This document shows, piece after piece, positions 33,115 through 42,469 of a stretch of DNA of 64,000 bases (position 1 is the first letter of the stretch; each line of letters opens with the position of its first letter). Source of the DNA: Plantibacter sp. ME-Dv--P-122b (GTDB lineage Bacteria > Actinomycetota > Actinomycetes > Actinomycetales > Microbacteriaceae); contig NZ_JARVSC010000002.1 of NCBI RefSeq assembly GCF_030209375.1, positions 1 through 64,000 on the forward strand, in the 5' to 3' direction. A program made the position numbers and the translations under genes. The notes beneath the pieces were generated by a model. That model was not told the DNA's origin and searched no databases. It saw only the letters and a list, made by a program, of their open reading frames with translations.

Positions 33115-35148
33115 TCAGTCCTCGAGTCCGCGGCGTCGGAGGAGCGGCTCGATGACCGCGTCGCGCCCGCGGAAGTCCCGGTAGGCCTCCAGAGGATCCT
33201 TCGAACCGCCGACCCCGAGGAGCTTGGCGCGGAAGCGGTCGCCGTTCTCCCTGGTCAGTCCGCCGTTCTCGGTGAACCAGTCGACGGTGTCCGCGTCGAG
33301 CACCTCGCTCCAGATGTAGGAGTAGTAGCCAGCGTCGTATCCACCCGAGAAGGTGTGGGCGAAGTACGTGCTCGCGTACCGGGGCGGGACGGCCGGATTG
33401 TCGAGCCCGGCTGATCGGAGCGCGGCGGCCTCGAAGGCCTCGACGTCGTCGACCCGGTCCGTGGCACCGATGCTGTGCCACGCCTGGTCGAGCATCGCCG
33501 CAGCGAGGTACTCACTCGTCGAGAAGCCCTCATTGAAGCCCTCGGACGCCTGGAGCTTCGCCACCAGTTCCTGCGGCATGGGCTCGCCTGTCTCGACATG
33601 CCTGGCGTAGCCGGCGAGCACCTCGGGCCACAGCATCCACATCTCGTTCACCTGGCTGGGGAACTCGACGAAGTCCCGGAAGACGTTCGTGCCGGAGAAC
33701 CGCGGGTACTCGACCTCCGCGAAGAGGCCGTGCAGCGCGTGGCCGAACTCGTGGAAGAAGGTCGTGACCTCGTCGAGGCTCAGCAGGGTCGGTTCGCCCT
33801 CGGCCGGCTTCGGGACGTTCAGGTTGTTGACCACGACGGTGGGCTGGTCGAGCAGGCGGTTCTGGGAGATGAGCGCGTTCATCCAGGCGCCGCCGCGCTT
33901 GCTGTCGCGGGTGTACAGGTCGAGGAGGTACAGGCCGAGGCCGGAGCCGTCCTCGTTCCAGACCTCGAAGACACGGACGTCGGGGTGGTAGCCCTGGAGA
34001 TCGGTCCGTTCCGCGAAGGTGATGCCGTAGAGCTTGGTCGCTGCGGCGAACACCCCGTCGAACAGGACCCGCTCCGCTTCGAAGTACGGGCGCATCACGC
34101 TGGTGTCGACATCGAACCGGTCGATCCTGACCTGTTCCGTCGCGAACGGCCAGTCCCAGGCTTCGACGGTCTCGAGGCCGGTGACCCGCTCGAGCTCGCG
34201 CTGTTCCCGATCCGCGTTCCGAGCGGCGGGGATCGCCAGACGGGAGAGGAGCGCGGCGACGGCCTCAGGGGTCCCAGCGGTCTGGTCCGCGGTGACCACT
34301 GCGGCGTGCGACGGGAACCCCAGGAGTGCGGCGCGCTCGGCTCGGAGGTGGGTGATCTCGAGGACGAGGTCGCGGTTGTCGTTCGGTCCGCCGTGCGTGC
34401 CGCGAGCACGGGAGGCCGTCATGATCCGCTCGCGGACCCCGCGGTGCGTCAACGACGACAGCGCCGGATGGCCGGTCGGGAGCACAAGGGTGATGAGCCA
34501 ACCGTCGAGGCCTCGTTCGGCGGCCGCCTGTGCCGCGGCGGAGGTCTCGCCCGCACTCAGGCCGTCGAGCTCCGCGGCATCGGTGACGTGGACCGCGAGC
34601 TCGTTGGTGTCGGCCAGGAGCTGCTTCTCGAACCGGGTGGTCAGGGTCGAGAGGCGGAGATTGAGGTCGGAGAGCCGCTGCTTCTCCTCGGCGTCGAGGC
34701 CGGCTCCCGCAAGCGTGTGCTCGCTGTACACGCGTCGGACCAGGTAGGCCGCCTCGGCCGACAGTTGGAGGTCGTCGAGACTCGCGTGGACCGCCGCGAT
34801 CCGCGCGTACAGCGCGGGGTCGAGCCGGATCGCGTCCTCGTGGGCGGCCAGCTGCGGCGCCAGCTCCTCCTCGAGTGCATTGGTGAACGCGGAGCTGTCC
34901 GCCGAACTCTGATTGAAGAAGACCGCTGCGACCCGCCGGAGGATCGCGCCGCTCCGTTCGAGCGGGACCAGCGTGTTCTCGAACGTCGGCGGGTCGTCCT
35001 GCGCGGTGATCGCCGCGATCTCGTCGAGTTGCTGCGCGAACCCGGCGGCGAAGGCGGGGCGGAAGTGCTCCTCGCGGATCTCGCCGAACGGCGGCAGCTG
35101 ATAGGGGAGTGTGCTCGGCTGGAGGAACGGATTCGTGTGTGATTCCAT
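33115..35148 (-). CDS. M3-family metallopeptidase (oligopeptidase A / Dcp type)
   Basis: A cytoplasmic zinc endopeptidase that trims oligopeptides, probably including Clp products. The 677-residue protein has the zinc site HEFGH at 466-470 with a downstream Glu in RFSGTNVFRDFVEFPSQV. There is no signal peptide. TAGGGT ends 5 nt before the ATG at 35148 and GAGG lies in that gap. Distinguishing oligopeptidase A (PrlC) from dipeptidyl carboxypeptidase is not possible by eye. Its position beside clpX fits peptide turnover. Confidence 0.93.
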   Translation of the reverse strand: MESHTNPFLQPSTLPYQLPPFGEIREEHFRPAFAAGFAQQLDEIAAITAQDDPPTFENTLVPLERSGAILRRVAAVFFNQSSADSSAFTNALEEELAPQLAAHEDAIRLDPALYARIAAVHASLDDLQLSAEAAYLVRRVYSEHTLAGAGLDAEEKQRLSDLNLRLSTLTTRFEKQLLADTNELAVHVTDAAELDGLSAGETSAAAQAAAERGLDGWLITLVLPTGHPALSSLTHRGVRERIMTASRARGTHGGPNDNRDLVLEITHLRAERAALLGFPSHAAVVTADQTAGTPEAVAALLSRLAIPAARNADREQRELERVTGLETVEAWDWPFATEQVRIDRFDVDTSVMRPYFEAERVLFDGVFAAATKLYGITFAERTDLQGYHPDVRVFEVWNEDGSGLGLYLLDLYTRDSKRGGAWMNALISQNRLLDQPTVVVNNLNVPKPAEGEPTLLSLDEVTTFFHEFGHALHGLFAEVEYPRFSGTNVFRDFVEFPSQVNEMWMLWPEVLAGYARHVETGEPMPQELVAKLQASEGFNEGFSTSEYLAAAMLDQAWHSIGATDRVDDVEAFEAAALRSAGLDNPAVPPRYASTYFAHTFSGGYDAGYYSYIWSEVLDADTVDWFTENGGLTRENGDRFRAKLLGVGGSKDPLEAYRDFRGRDAVIEPLLRRRGLED

Positions 35149-35181
35149 ACCTCACCCTATCCAGCGTGCCGGGGAGGAGGC

Positions 35182-35439
35182 TCAGTCCTCGTCGTCGTCG
35201 CGGTCGTCGTCCGGCCGGGTGAGGCTGACGGATCCGTCCGCGTGCTGACGGATGGTCGTACCGTCGTCGAGCTCGACCACGGGCCGGCGTTCGAGCCAGG
35301 TGAGGGTCCAGCGCCACGAGGACGTGTCGACACCCTGCGCGAGCAATTCCTGCTCCTCAGCGGCGATGGCCGTCTGCACCGGCGTCGGCACGTTCTCCGG
35401 TGGCTTGGCGCCGACGGCCCAGCGGGTCCCGAGTTGCAT
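35182..35439 (-). CDS. hypothetical protein (85 aa) of the valS operon
   Basis: I do not recognise a family. The protein, beginning MQLGTRWAVGAKPPENVP, has a predicted helix (AIAAEEQELLAQG), a beta segment (WRWTLTWLERRPVVELDDG) and a very acidic tail (DDDRDDDED). Its ATG overlaps the GNAT stop codon (ATGA), so it is translated as the third gene after valS. No membrane helix or signal peptide is present. Confidence 0.7.
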   Translation of the reverse strand: MQLGTRWAVGAKPPENVPTPVQTAIAAEEQELLAQGVDTSSWRWTLTWLERRPVVELDDGTTIRQHADGSVSLTRPDDDRDDDED

Positions 35440-35885
35440 CACGGCTCCAGGTCGTAGGTGACCCAGCTCGTGCGGGTCGCCAGCTTGTCGTACACGGCCT
35501 GGGCGCGTTCGTTGTCGGCGGCGGTGATCCACCGGACGACGCTGTGGCCGTCCGCTTTCGCGACATCGCGGACGTGCTCGATCAGCGCGGTGCCGACCCC
35601 GCCGGTGCGGGCGTCCTCGGCGACGAAGAGGTCGTCGAGGTAGAGCCCGGTCCCACCGGCGAGGGCACGGGGGAACACCCGGTAGTGGGCGAGACCGACG
35701 AGGGCGCCTTGCGCGTCCTCCGCGACGAGCGCGGTCAACGGGTGGGCCGGGTCGCTGAGCCAGCCCCAGACGAGGACGGCCTTCTCGTCGGTCAGGGGGT
35801 TGCCGTAGAACTCCCCGTAGCCGGAGTACAGCGCGTGCCAGGCGAACAGATCGCTCTCGACGGCGGGGCGGATGGTGACGCTCAT
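35439..35885 (-). CDS. GNAT-family N-acetyltransferase
   Basis: The 148-residue protein has the GNAT fold: N-terminal VTIRPAVESDLFAWHALY, then LYLDDLFVAEDARTGGVGTALI holding the acetyl-CoA binding R/Q-x-x-G-x-G/A motif, and AQAVYDKL near the end. It should transfer acetyl from acetyl-CoA to an unknown amine. Its ATG overlaps the valS stop codon (ATGA) and its own stop overlaps the next start, so all three genes are coupled. Whether the coupling to valS has a functional meaning is unknown. Confidence 0.9.
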   Translation of the reverse strand: MSVTIRPAVESDLFAWHALYSGYGEFYGNPLTDEKAVLVWGWLSDPAHPLTALVAEDAQGALVGLAHYRVFPRALAGGTGLYLDDLFVAEDARTGGVGTALIEHVRDVAKADGHSVVRWITAADNERAQAVYDKLATRTSWVTYDLEP

Positions 35886-38479
35886 GCGCGTGCCTCCTCG
35901 GCGTCGGCCGCCGGTGCGAAGACGATGTCGCCGACCGACAGGATATCGGCCGTGCGGAACTCAAGGGACTCGATGCGTCCGACGGCACGGAGGTCGTCGG
36001 CGACGAGCGCGAGCAGCTCGACGGATGCGGCGGGTCCGGCGATGACCGCGGAGTCCACCGGGGTCTTCTGGGACGCCTTGGCGTCGGTCTTCGCGCGCCG
36101 GATGCCCGTGAGCGCCTCGCTCGCGAGCTGCAGCACCTGCGGTTCACCAGCGGCGAGTCCGGCGAACTCCTCGTCGGTCGGCCAGCTGGCACGGTGCACG
36201 GAGCCGTCATGCGTCCAGGACCAGGCTTCCTCCGCCGCGAACGGGATGAACGGGGCGAACAGGCGGAGCAGGGTCGAGAGCGCGATCCGCAGCGCGGCCA
36301 CCGCCGAAGCCTGCTCGGGGCTCTCCTCGCCGTAGGCCCGCTCCTTGACGAGCTCGAGGTAGTCGTCGCAGAACGTCCAGAAGAACGCCTCGGTGAGCTC
36401 GAGCGCGCGCGCGTGGTCGTACCCGGCCAGCGCACTGCTGGCGTCGGCGACGGTCTTGCGGAGGACGCTCAGCATGGCGAGGTCGACCGCCTCCGTCACC
36501 GGGGCGTCTTCACGACCGGTGAACCCGAGGATGAACTTCGAGGCGTTGAGCACCTTGATCGCCAGGCGTCGGCCGATCTTGATCTGCGTCGGGTTCTGCG
36601 GGTCGAAGGCGGCGTCGGTGCCGAGACGGCTCGAGGCCGCCCAGTACCGGACGGCGTCCGAACCGTGCTGCTCGAGCATGGCCGCCGGCGTGACGACGTT
36701 GCCCTTCGACTTCGACATCTTCTTGCGGTCGGGGTCGACGATGAAGCCGGACACGGAGGCGTGCTCCCACGGCTTCCGGTCGTACTCGAGGACGCTGCGG
36801 AGCATGGTGGAGAACAGCCAGGTGCGGATGATGTCCTGACCCTGCGGGCGCAGCGAGTACGGGAACACGAGGTCCCAGAGCTCGGGGTCGCGCTCCCAGC
36901 CGCCGGCGAGCTGCGGGGTGAGGCTCGACGTGGCCCAGGTGTCCATGACGTCGACCTCGCCCATGAACCCACCTGGGATGCCGCGCTGCGACTGGTCGTA
37001 ACCGGGCGCCGCATCGCTGGAGGGGTCGACGGGCAGAGCGGCGTGGTCTGGCGCGATCGGCTGGTCGTAGACCGGGTTGCCGTCGGCGTCGAGCGGGTAC
37101 CAGAGGGGGATCGGCACGCCGAAGAAGCGCTGGCGGGAGATCAGCCAGTCGCCGGAGAGGCCGCCGACCCAGTTCTCGTAGCGCACGCGCATGAAGTCGG
37201 GGTGCCACTCGAGCTCCGAGCCGAGTTCGAGCAGGCGGCCGCGGAGCTGTTCGTCGCGGGCGCCGTTGCGGATGTACCACTGGCGGGTCGAGACGATCTC
37301 GAGTGGCTTGTCGCCCTTCTCGAAGAACTTCACCGGGTGGGTGATCTGCTTCGGTTCGCCGATCAGGTCGCCCGAGGCGGCGAGGAGGTCGACGACGGTC
37401 TGCTTGGCGCTGAAGACGGTCTTCCCGGCGAGCTGCGCGTACGCCTCGAGGCCGGCTTCGGAGGTGATCGCCTCGGGGGCCTCGGAGATGACGCGTCCGT
37501 CGAAGCCGAGGATCGCGCGGTTGGGCAGGTCGAGTTCGCGCCACCACACGATGTCGGTGATGTCACCGAAAGTGCACACCATCGCGATGCCGGCGCCCTT
37601 GTCGGGCTGGGCGAGGTGGTGCGCGAGCACGGGCACCTCGACGCCGAATACGGGCGTGGTCACCGTCGTGCCGAACAGCGGCTTGAAACGCTCGTCGTCG
37701 GGGTGGGCGACGAGGGCGACGCAGGCGGGCAGGAGCTCCGGTCGCGTCGTCTCGATCTCGATGGTGCCGCCGTCGGGGCGGTGGAAGGAGAGTCGACGGT
37801 AGGTGCCCGGCTGCTCCTTGTCCTCGAGCTCCGCCTGGGCGACCGCCGTGCGGAAGGTGATGTCCCAGAGGGTCGGCGCCATGGCCTGGTAGGCCTCGCC
37901 GCGGTCCAGGTTGCGCAGGAACGCGAGCTGGCTCGCCGTGATCGACTCGTCGCCGATGGTGCGGTAGCTCTGCGTCCAGTCCACGGAGAGGCCGAGCGCG
38001 CGCCAGACGGCCTCGAACTGCTGCTCGTCCTCGACGGTGAGGCGCTCGCACAGCTCGATGAAGTTGCGACGCGAGATCGGGATCTGGTCGGCGGCCTTGG
38101 TGCTCTTGTTGTCGCCACCCTCGAACGGCGGGGTGAAGTCGGCGTCGTAGGGGAGCGTCGGGTCGCACCGGACGCCGTAGTAGTTCTGGACGCGGCGTTC
38201 GGTCGGGAGACCGTTGTCGTCCCAGCCCATGGGGTAGAAGACGCGCTTGCCGGTCATCCGCTGGTAGCGGGCGATCACGTCGGTGTGCGTGTAGCTGAAG
38301 ACGTGACCGATGTGCAGGGAGCCGGATGCGGTCGGCGGCGGGGTGTCGATCGAGTAGATGCACTCACGCGTGGCGCCGTCGCGCTCGAACCGGTAGGTCC
38401 CCGCGGACTCCCAGGAGGCGCCCCACTTCTGTTCGAGACCTTCGAGGGCCGGCTTGTCCGGGATGCTGGCAGCGGTCAT
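35882..38479 (-). CDS. valS: valyl-tRNA synthetase
   Basis: ValS charges tRNA-Val. The 865-residue class I enzyme has HIGH at 56-59 (SGSLHIGHVFSYTHTD) and KMSKS near residue 583 (DRKKMSKSKGN), plus an editing domain in between. It ends without the long C-terminal coiled-coil arm of E. coli ValS, and PMGWDDNGLPTERRVQNYYG resembles the archaeal-like actinobacterial type. AGGAGA lies 8 nt before the ATG. TAGCAT at 38549-38544 is the probable -10, giving a leader of about 60 nt in which I find no T-box sequence. Confidence 0.96.
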   Translation of the reverse strand: MTAASIPDKPALEGLEQKWGASWESAGTYRFERDGATRECIYSIDTPPPTASGSLHIGHVFSYTHTDVIARYQRMTGKRVFYPMGWDDNGLPTERRVQNYYGVRCDPTLPYDADFTPPFEGGDNKSTKAADQIPISRRNFIELCERLTVEDEQQFEAVWRALGLSVDWTQSYRTIGDESITASQLAFLRNLDRGEAYQAMAPTLWDITFRTAVAQAELEDKEQPGTYRRLSFHRPDGGTIEIETTRPELLPACVALVAHPDDERFKPLFGTTVTTPVFGVEVPVLAHHLAQPDKGAGIAMVCTFGDITDIVWWRELDLPNRAILGFDGRVISEAPEAITSEAGLEAYAQLAGKTVFSAKQTVVDLLAASGDLIGEPKQITHPVKFFEKGDKPLEIVSTRQWYIRNGARDEQLRGRLLELGSELEWHPDFMRVRYENWVGGLSGDWLISRQRFFGVPIPLWYPLDADGNPVYDQPIAPDHAALPVDPSSDAAPGYDQSQRGIPGGFMGEVDVMDTWATSSLTPQLAGGWERDPELWDLVFPYSLRPQGQDIIRTWLFSTMLRSVLEYDRKPWEHASVSGFIVDPDRKKMSKSKGNVVTPAAMLEQHGSDAVRYWAASSRLGTDAAFDPQNPTQIKIGRRLAIKVLNASKFILGFTGREDAPVTEAVDLAMLSVLRKTVADASSALAGYDHARALELTEAFFWTFCDDYLELVKERAYGEESPEQASAVAALRIALSTLLRLFAPFIPFAAEEAWSWTHDGSVHRASWPTDEEFAGLAAGEPQVLQLASEALTGIRRAKTDAKASQKTPVDSAVIAGPAASVELLALVADDLRAVGRIESLEFRTADILSVGDIVFAPAADAEEARA

Positions 38480-38599
38480 GAGGCGATCTCCTGCTGATAT
38501 GTGCGGCACCGTGTCTGCGTGCCTGAGTGTGTGGGAACATCCCATGCTATCGCAGGGGACCGGGAGGACGCCGGACCGCGGACCGTCATCCTCCGCCGA

Positions 38600-38605
38600 T
38601 AGCAT
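38600..38605 (+). promoter_or_regulatory. candidate leaderless -10 of the acyltransferase gene
   Basis: TAGCAT ends 6 nt before the GTG at 38612. The octamer GATAGCAT also occurs on the other strand at the probable valS promoter, 50 bp away. Confidence 0.5.
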
Positions 38606-38611
38606 CGGACC

Positions 38612-40816
38612 GTGTCGACCAGAGCCGCCTCCGGCCCCGTGAGAGCCGACCTCCAAGGCCTTCGCGCCGTGGCGGTCTCGCTCGTCGTGGTGTTCCATCT
38701 CTGGCCGGGGCTCGTGCCGGGCGGGTTCGTCGGCGTCGACGTGTTCTTCGCGATCTCCGGGTTCCTCATCACGGCGCACCTGCTCGCCGAGGTCGAGCGA
38801 TCCGGTTCGGTCCGACTCGGGCGGTTCTGGGCACGGCGCGCACGACGGCTGCTCCCCGCCGCGCTCACCGTCCTCACGGCGACCCTCGTCGCGAGCTGGT
38901 ACCTCGCGCCACTCGGGGACCTGCCCCGGTTCCTGCGCGAGATCGCGTGGTCGGGCCTGTACATCGAGAACTGGGCGCTCGCCGGATCTGCGGTCGACTA
39001 CCTCGCGGCGGAGGACGCCCCCTCGCCCGTGCAGCACTTCTGGTCGCTGTCGGCCGAGGAGCAGTTCTACCTCGTCTGGCCGATTTTGGTCCTCGTCGCC
39101 GGCTGGCTCGCCGTGCGGTTCGCCCGACGCTCGGCTGCGCCGACGGTACGGCGTCGGGGCGTCGCGATCGCGATCGGACTCGTCTGCATCGCGTCGGCCG
39201 CCTGGTCGGTCGTCTTCACCGCGCAGGACCCGTCTCCGGCCTACTTCGCGACGACGACGAGGGCCTGGGAGTTCGCCGCCGGGGGACTGACAGCGATCCT
39301 GGTGGCCGAGGGGGCCCGGCGCGGCTGGGCGCTGCGGGCGGGTGCGCGCACGGTCGTCGCCTGGCTCGGGTTCGCCGCGATCGGGGTGGCTGCCGTCTGG
39401 TATTCGGGGGAGACGCCCTTCCCGGCGTCGACCGCGGCGCTGCCGGTGGGCGGGACGATCGCCGTGATCGCGGCCTGGGCCCCGGACGTCCGGTGGTCGC
39501 CGACCGCGCTGCTCGCCCGGGCGCCGATCCAGTGGCTCGGCGACCGATCCTACGCGGTCTACCTCTGGCACTGGCCCATCATCGTGTTCGGCGGGATCGT
39601 GCTTGCTCGGTCGGCCTCCATCCCCGAGCAGCTCGTCCTCCTCGTCATCACCGGCGTCCTCGCGGAGGTGACGACGCGGTTCGTGGAGCGCCCGATCCGG
39701 TTCGGGCGCATCGCCGGTTGGCGGCCACGACGGGTCATCGGCGCGGCCGCCCTCGCGATGAGCGTCCTGTTGATCGCCGCGATCGGGGTGCTCCCCGGTG
39801 CCGAGGCGCGCATCGCCGCCGAACAGCAGCGCATCGAGACCCTGGTCGCGACCCCGTCGAACTGCCTCGGTGCCGCGGAGCTCGTCGATGCTGCAGCGTG
39901 TCCGCGGGACGACGGAGCGTCATCGGACGGCACGGAGGGCTCCGGTGGTGAGACCTTGCGCGACGTTTCCTCGGCGTCTCCCGGGGATGAGACCCGCGGG
40001 GTCGTCATTCCTGATGCGTCGCTCGCCGACCTGCCGCCGGACCGCTGCATCACCGACATCCGAGCTGCCGCGTTCGAGGTCTGCGCCTACGGCGCCAGCG
40101 CGGAGCAGGCGACGAGGACGGTGGCGCTCATCGGGGACTCCCACGCCGAGCAGTGGTTGCCGGCGTTCGCGACCGCTGCCGAGGCGAACGGGTGGCGGCT
40201 CCTCGTCGCGGCGAAGAGTTCCTGCCCGTTCAGCGACGCCGAGCGCACGGAGCCCGGGACGAGCGCGGCGGTGCTCGCCGAGATGCGCGCCGGGTGCTTG
40301 AGCTGGAACCGCGACGCTCTCGAGCTGTTGGAGGACGAACCGGAGATCGACACGCTCGTCGTCTCGGCGCGCGCCCGGAACCCGGTCGTCGCGGAGGGGG
40401 ACCGCGACTGGCGGGAGGTGGCTGCGGAAGCCTATGCGGAGCGCTGGGCGCTCGTGCCCGAGACGATCGAGCAGATCGTCGTCCTGCGCGACACCCCGAC
40501 GATGTCGGACGACGTGCTGGAGTGCGTCCGCGACGACGCTGATCCGGAGGACGGGTGCGCCCGGGACCGGAGCGACGCGCTCACGGAGGATCCGCAGTAC
40601 GACGCCGCCCTCGCGAGCACCGACCCACGGGTTCGACCCGTCGACCTCTCGGACGCCCTGTGCACGTCCGATCGGTGCTCGCCGGTGATCGGCGGGGTCC
40701 TCGCGTACCGCGACCACCACCACCTGAGCTGGGTGTACGCCGAGACCCTCGCACCCGTCGTCCAGGCGGTGCTGGACCGGATCCCGACGCCGGAGTCAGA
40801 CGCCGTCGCGCCTTGA
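38612..40816 (+). CDS. acyltransferase with SGNH domain (OafA/YrhL family)
   Basis: A 734-residue membrane protein that O-acetylates a cell-surface glycan. The N-terminal acyltransferase-3 domain (about 1-390) has about ten helices and the signatures DLQGLRAVAV, VGVDVFFAISGFLI and HFWSLSAEEQFYLVWP. The C-terminal periplasm-facing SGNH domain (about 470-720) has ALIGDSHAEQWLP and a closing DHHHLSW with the catalytic Asp/His. This two-domain form transfers acetyl across the membrane and onto sugar. The GTG start is leaderless. Its 3' end overlaps the convergent ABC gene by 21 nt. Confidence 0.92.
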   Translation: MSTRAASGPVRADLQGLRAVAVSLVVVFHLWPGLVPGGFVGVDVFFAISGFLITAHLLAEVERSGSVRLGRFWARRARRLLPAALTVLTATLVASWYLAPLGDLPRFLREIAWSGLYIENWALAGSAVDYLAAEDAPSPVQHFWSLSAEEQFYLVWPILVLVAGWLAVRFARRSAAPTVRRRGVAIAIGLVCIASAAWSVVFTAQDPSPAYFATTTRAWEFAAGGLTAILVAEGARRGWALRAGARTVVAWLGFAAIGVAAVWYSGETPFPASTAALPVGGTIAVIAAWAPDVRWSPTALLARAPIQWLGDRSYAVYLWHWPIIVFGGIVLARSASIPEQLVLLVITGVLAEVTTRFVERPIRFGRIAGWRPRRVIGAAALAMSVLLIAAIGVLPGAEARIAAEQQRIETLVATPSNCLGAAELVDAAACPRDDGASSDGTEGSGGETLRDVSSASPGDETRGVVIPDASLADLPPDRCITDIRAAAFEVCAYGASAEQATRTVALIGDSHAEQWLPAFATAAEANGWRLLVAAKSSCPFSDAERTEPGTSAAVLAEMRAGCLSWNRDALELLEDEPEIDTLVVSARARNPVVAEGDRDWREVAAEAYAERWALVPETIEQIVVLRDTPTMSDDVLECVRDDADPEDGCARDRSDALTEDPQYDAALASTDPRVRPVDLSDALCTSDRCSPVIGGVLAYRDHHHLSWVYAETLAPVVQAVLDRIPTPESDAVAP

Positions 40817-42469
40817 CGTACCATCGGGCGCGACGAGGCGCGGAGCGTCGGCTGCGAGTCGGGCGGTGTAGGGGTGGGCCGGGGCGGTGAAGACCTGCTC
40901 GGCGTCGCCATGCTCGACCACCCGCCCGTGCTGCATCACGGCGACCCGGTCGCTCATGTGCCGGATGACGCCGAGGTCGTGGGAGATCAGCAGGTAGCTC
41001 AGGCCGTGGCGTCGCTGCAGCTCGTCGAGGAGGTCGAGGATCCTGGCCTGGACGGTGACGTCGAGCGCGGAGACGGGCTCGTCGAGGATGAGTGTCGACG
41101 GTCGACTCGCGAGTGCCCGGGCGATCGCCACACGTTGCCGTTGTCCGCCGGAGAGCGTCCGCGGGCGCGCACGAGCCAGCGAGGGATCGAGGCCGACGTC
41201 CGCGAGGAGACGGGTGATGTCGCGAGGTGCGGCTTCGCGTCCACGAACGGCGTCGGCGAGGATGGCGTCGACGCGCCAGCGTGGGTCGAACGAGCTCAGC
41301 GGATCCTGTGAGACCCATCCCAGGCGGTTTCGTCGTGGACGACGCGCTCGCTCGGGGAGCTCCGACCACGGTTCGCCCTCGAGGAGCACCGTTCCCGACT
41401 GCGGTGCGGTGAGGCCGAGTGCGATGCGGGCGAGGGTGGTCTTGCCCGAACCGGACTCACCGACCACGCCCAGGGTCGTACCCGGTTCCAGGCGGAGCGA
41501 GACGTCGTCGACCGCGAGGATCGCCGATGCGCCGCGGCCACGCTCGAAGCTCCGGGTGACGGATCGGAACTCCAACGCGGGTGCGTCCGATCCGGCGTGC
41601 GTCGCCGGACGGGGGCCCGTCGCCGGCTGTTCGGCCATCGGAGCCGCGTCGACCGCCTGGTCCGCGCTCAGGCGCGTCCCCCGAGCGCGGTCGGTGGGGA
41701 CCGCGGCGATGAGCGCTCGGGTGTAGGGGTGTGTCGGGTCGGTCAGCACCTGCTGGACCGGCCCCTGCTCGACGACGACACCGTGCTGCATCACGACGAG
41801 GTGGTCTGCGATCGACGAGACGACGGCGAGGTCGTGGCTGATCAGGAGGAGGCCCGCCCCGCGCCGCTTGACGTCGTCGAGGAGGCCGATGACACGTGCT
41901 TGGACGGTGACGTCGAGCGCGGTCGTCGGTTCGTCGGCGATGAGGAGGTCGGGGTCCAGTGCGATCGCCGAGGCGATGAGCGCGCGCTGGCGGAGTCCGC
42001 CGGAGAGCTCACCGGAACGTTGGCCGATGCGGGAGGCCGGGTCGGGCATTCCGACGGATTCGAGGAGTTCGAGCACTCGCCGGGTACGGGCGGTCCGGTC
42101 GAGGTCGGTGCCGAGTCGGAGTGCGTCGTCGATCTCGCGCCCGATCGGTCGCAGGGGGTCGAGTGACACGAGGGCGTCCTGGAGGACGAGTCCGATGCGA
42201 CGCCCGCGCAGGCGTCGCCAGGCCGATGCTCCGAGTCCGCGGAGATCGGTGCCGTCGAAGTCGAGTCGAGTGGCCGTCACCCGCGCCGATGCGCCGGCGA
42301 GGCCCAGGAGCGATCTGGCGGTCACGCTCTTGCCGGAGCCCGACTCGCCGACGATCGCGACGCAGGTGCCGCGCTCGACGTGGAAGGAGACGCCGGAGAC
42401 GATGGCGTCCCCGCCGCCGAATCCGACCGTCAGCGCTTCCACCTGGAGCAGGGGAGTGGAGTCGCTCAT
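40796..42469 (-). CDS. oligopeptide ABC transporter, fused double ATP-binding protein
   Basis: The 557-residue protein joins two ABC ATPases: domain 1 with VGESGSGKSVTAR, ELSGGLRQRALIA and LLIADEPTTALDVTVQ, domain 2 with VGESGSGKTTLAR, TLSGGQRQRVAIA and LILDEPVSALDVTVQ. They correspond to separate DppD and DppF subunits of enteric systems. Each half ends in the PxHPYT oligopeptide-family tail. The ATG overlaps the permease stop codon (ATGA). It is the last gene of a four-gene operon and its end overlaps the convergent acyltransferase gene by 21 nt. Confidence 0.93.
   Translation of the reverse strand: MSDSTPLLQVEALTVGFGGGDAIVSGVSFHVERGTCVAIVGESGSGKSVTARSLLGLAGASARVTATRLDFDGTDLRGLGASAWRRLRGRRIGLVLQDALVSLDPLRPIGREIDDALRLGTDLDRTARTRRVLELLESVGMPDPASRIGQRSGELSGGLRQRALIASAIALDPDLLIADEPTTALDVTVQARVIGLLDDVKRRGAGLLLISHDLAVVSSIADHLVVMQHGVVVEQGPVQQVLTDPTHPYTRALIAAVPTDRARGTRLSADQAVDAAPMAEQPATGPRPATHAGSDAPALEFRSVTRSFERGRGASAILAVDDVSLRLEPGTTLGVVGESGSGKTTLARIALGLTAPQSGTVLLEGEPWSELPERARRPRRNRLGWVSQDPLSSFDPRWRVDAILADAVRGREAAPRDITRLLADVGLDPSLARARPRTLSGGQRQRVAIARALASRPSTLILDEPVSALDVTVQARILDLLDELQRRHGLSYLLISHDLGVIRHMSDRVAVMQHGRVVEHGDAEQVFTAPAHPYTARLAADAPRLVAPDGTSRRDGV

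Noticed and set aside
38480-38611. T-box in the valS leader
   Set aside because: No TGGT-containing T-box sequence or valine specifier stem is found in the roughly 60-nt leader.
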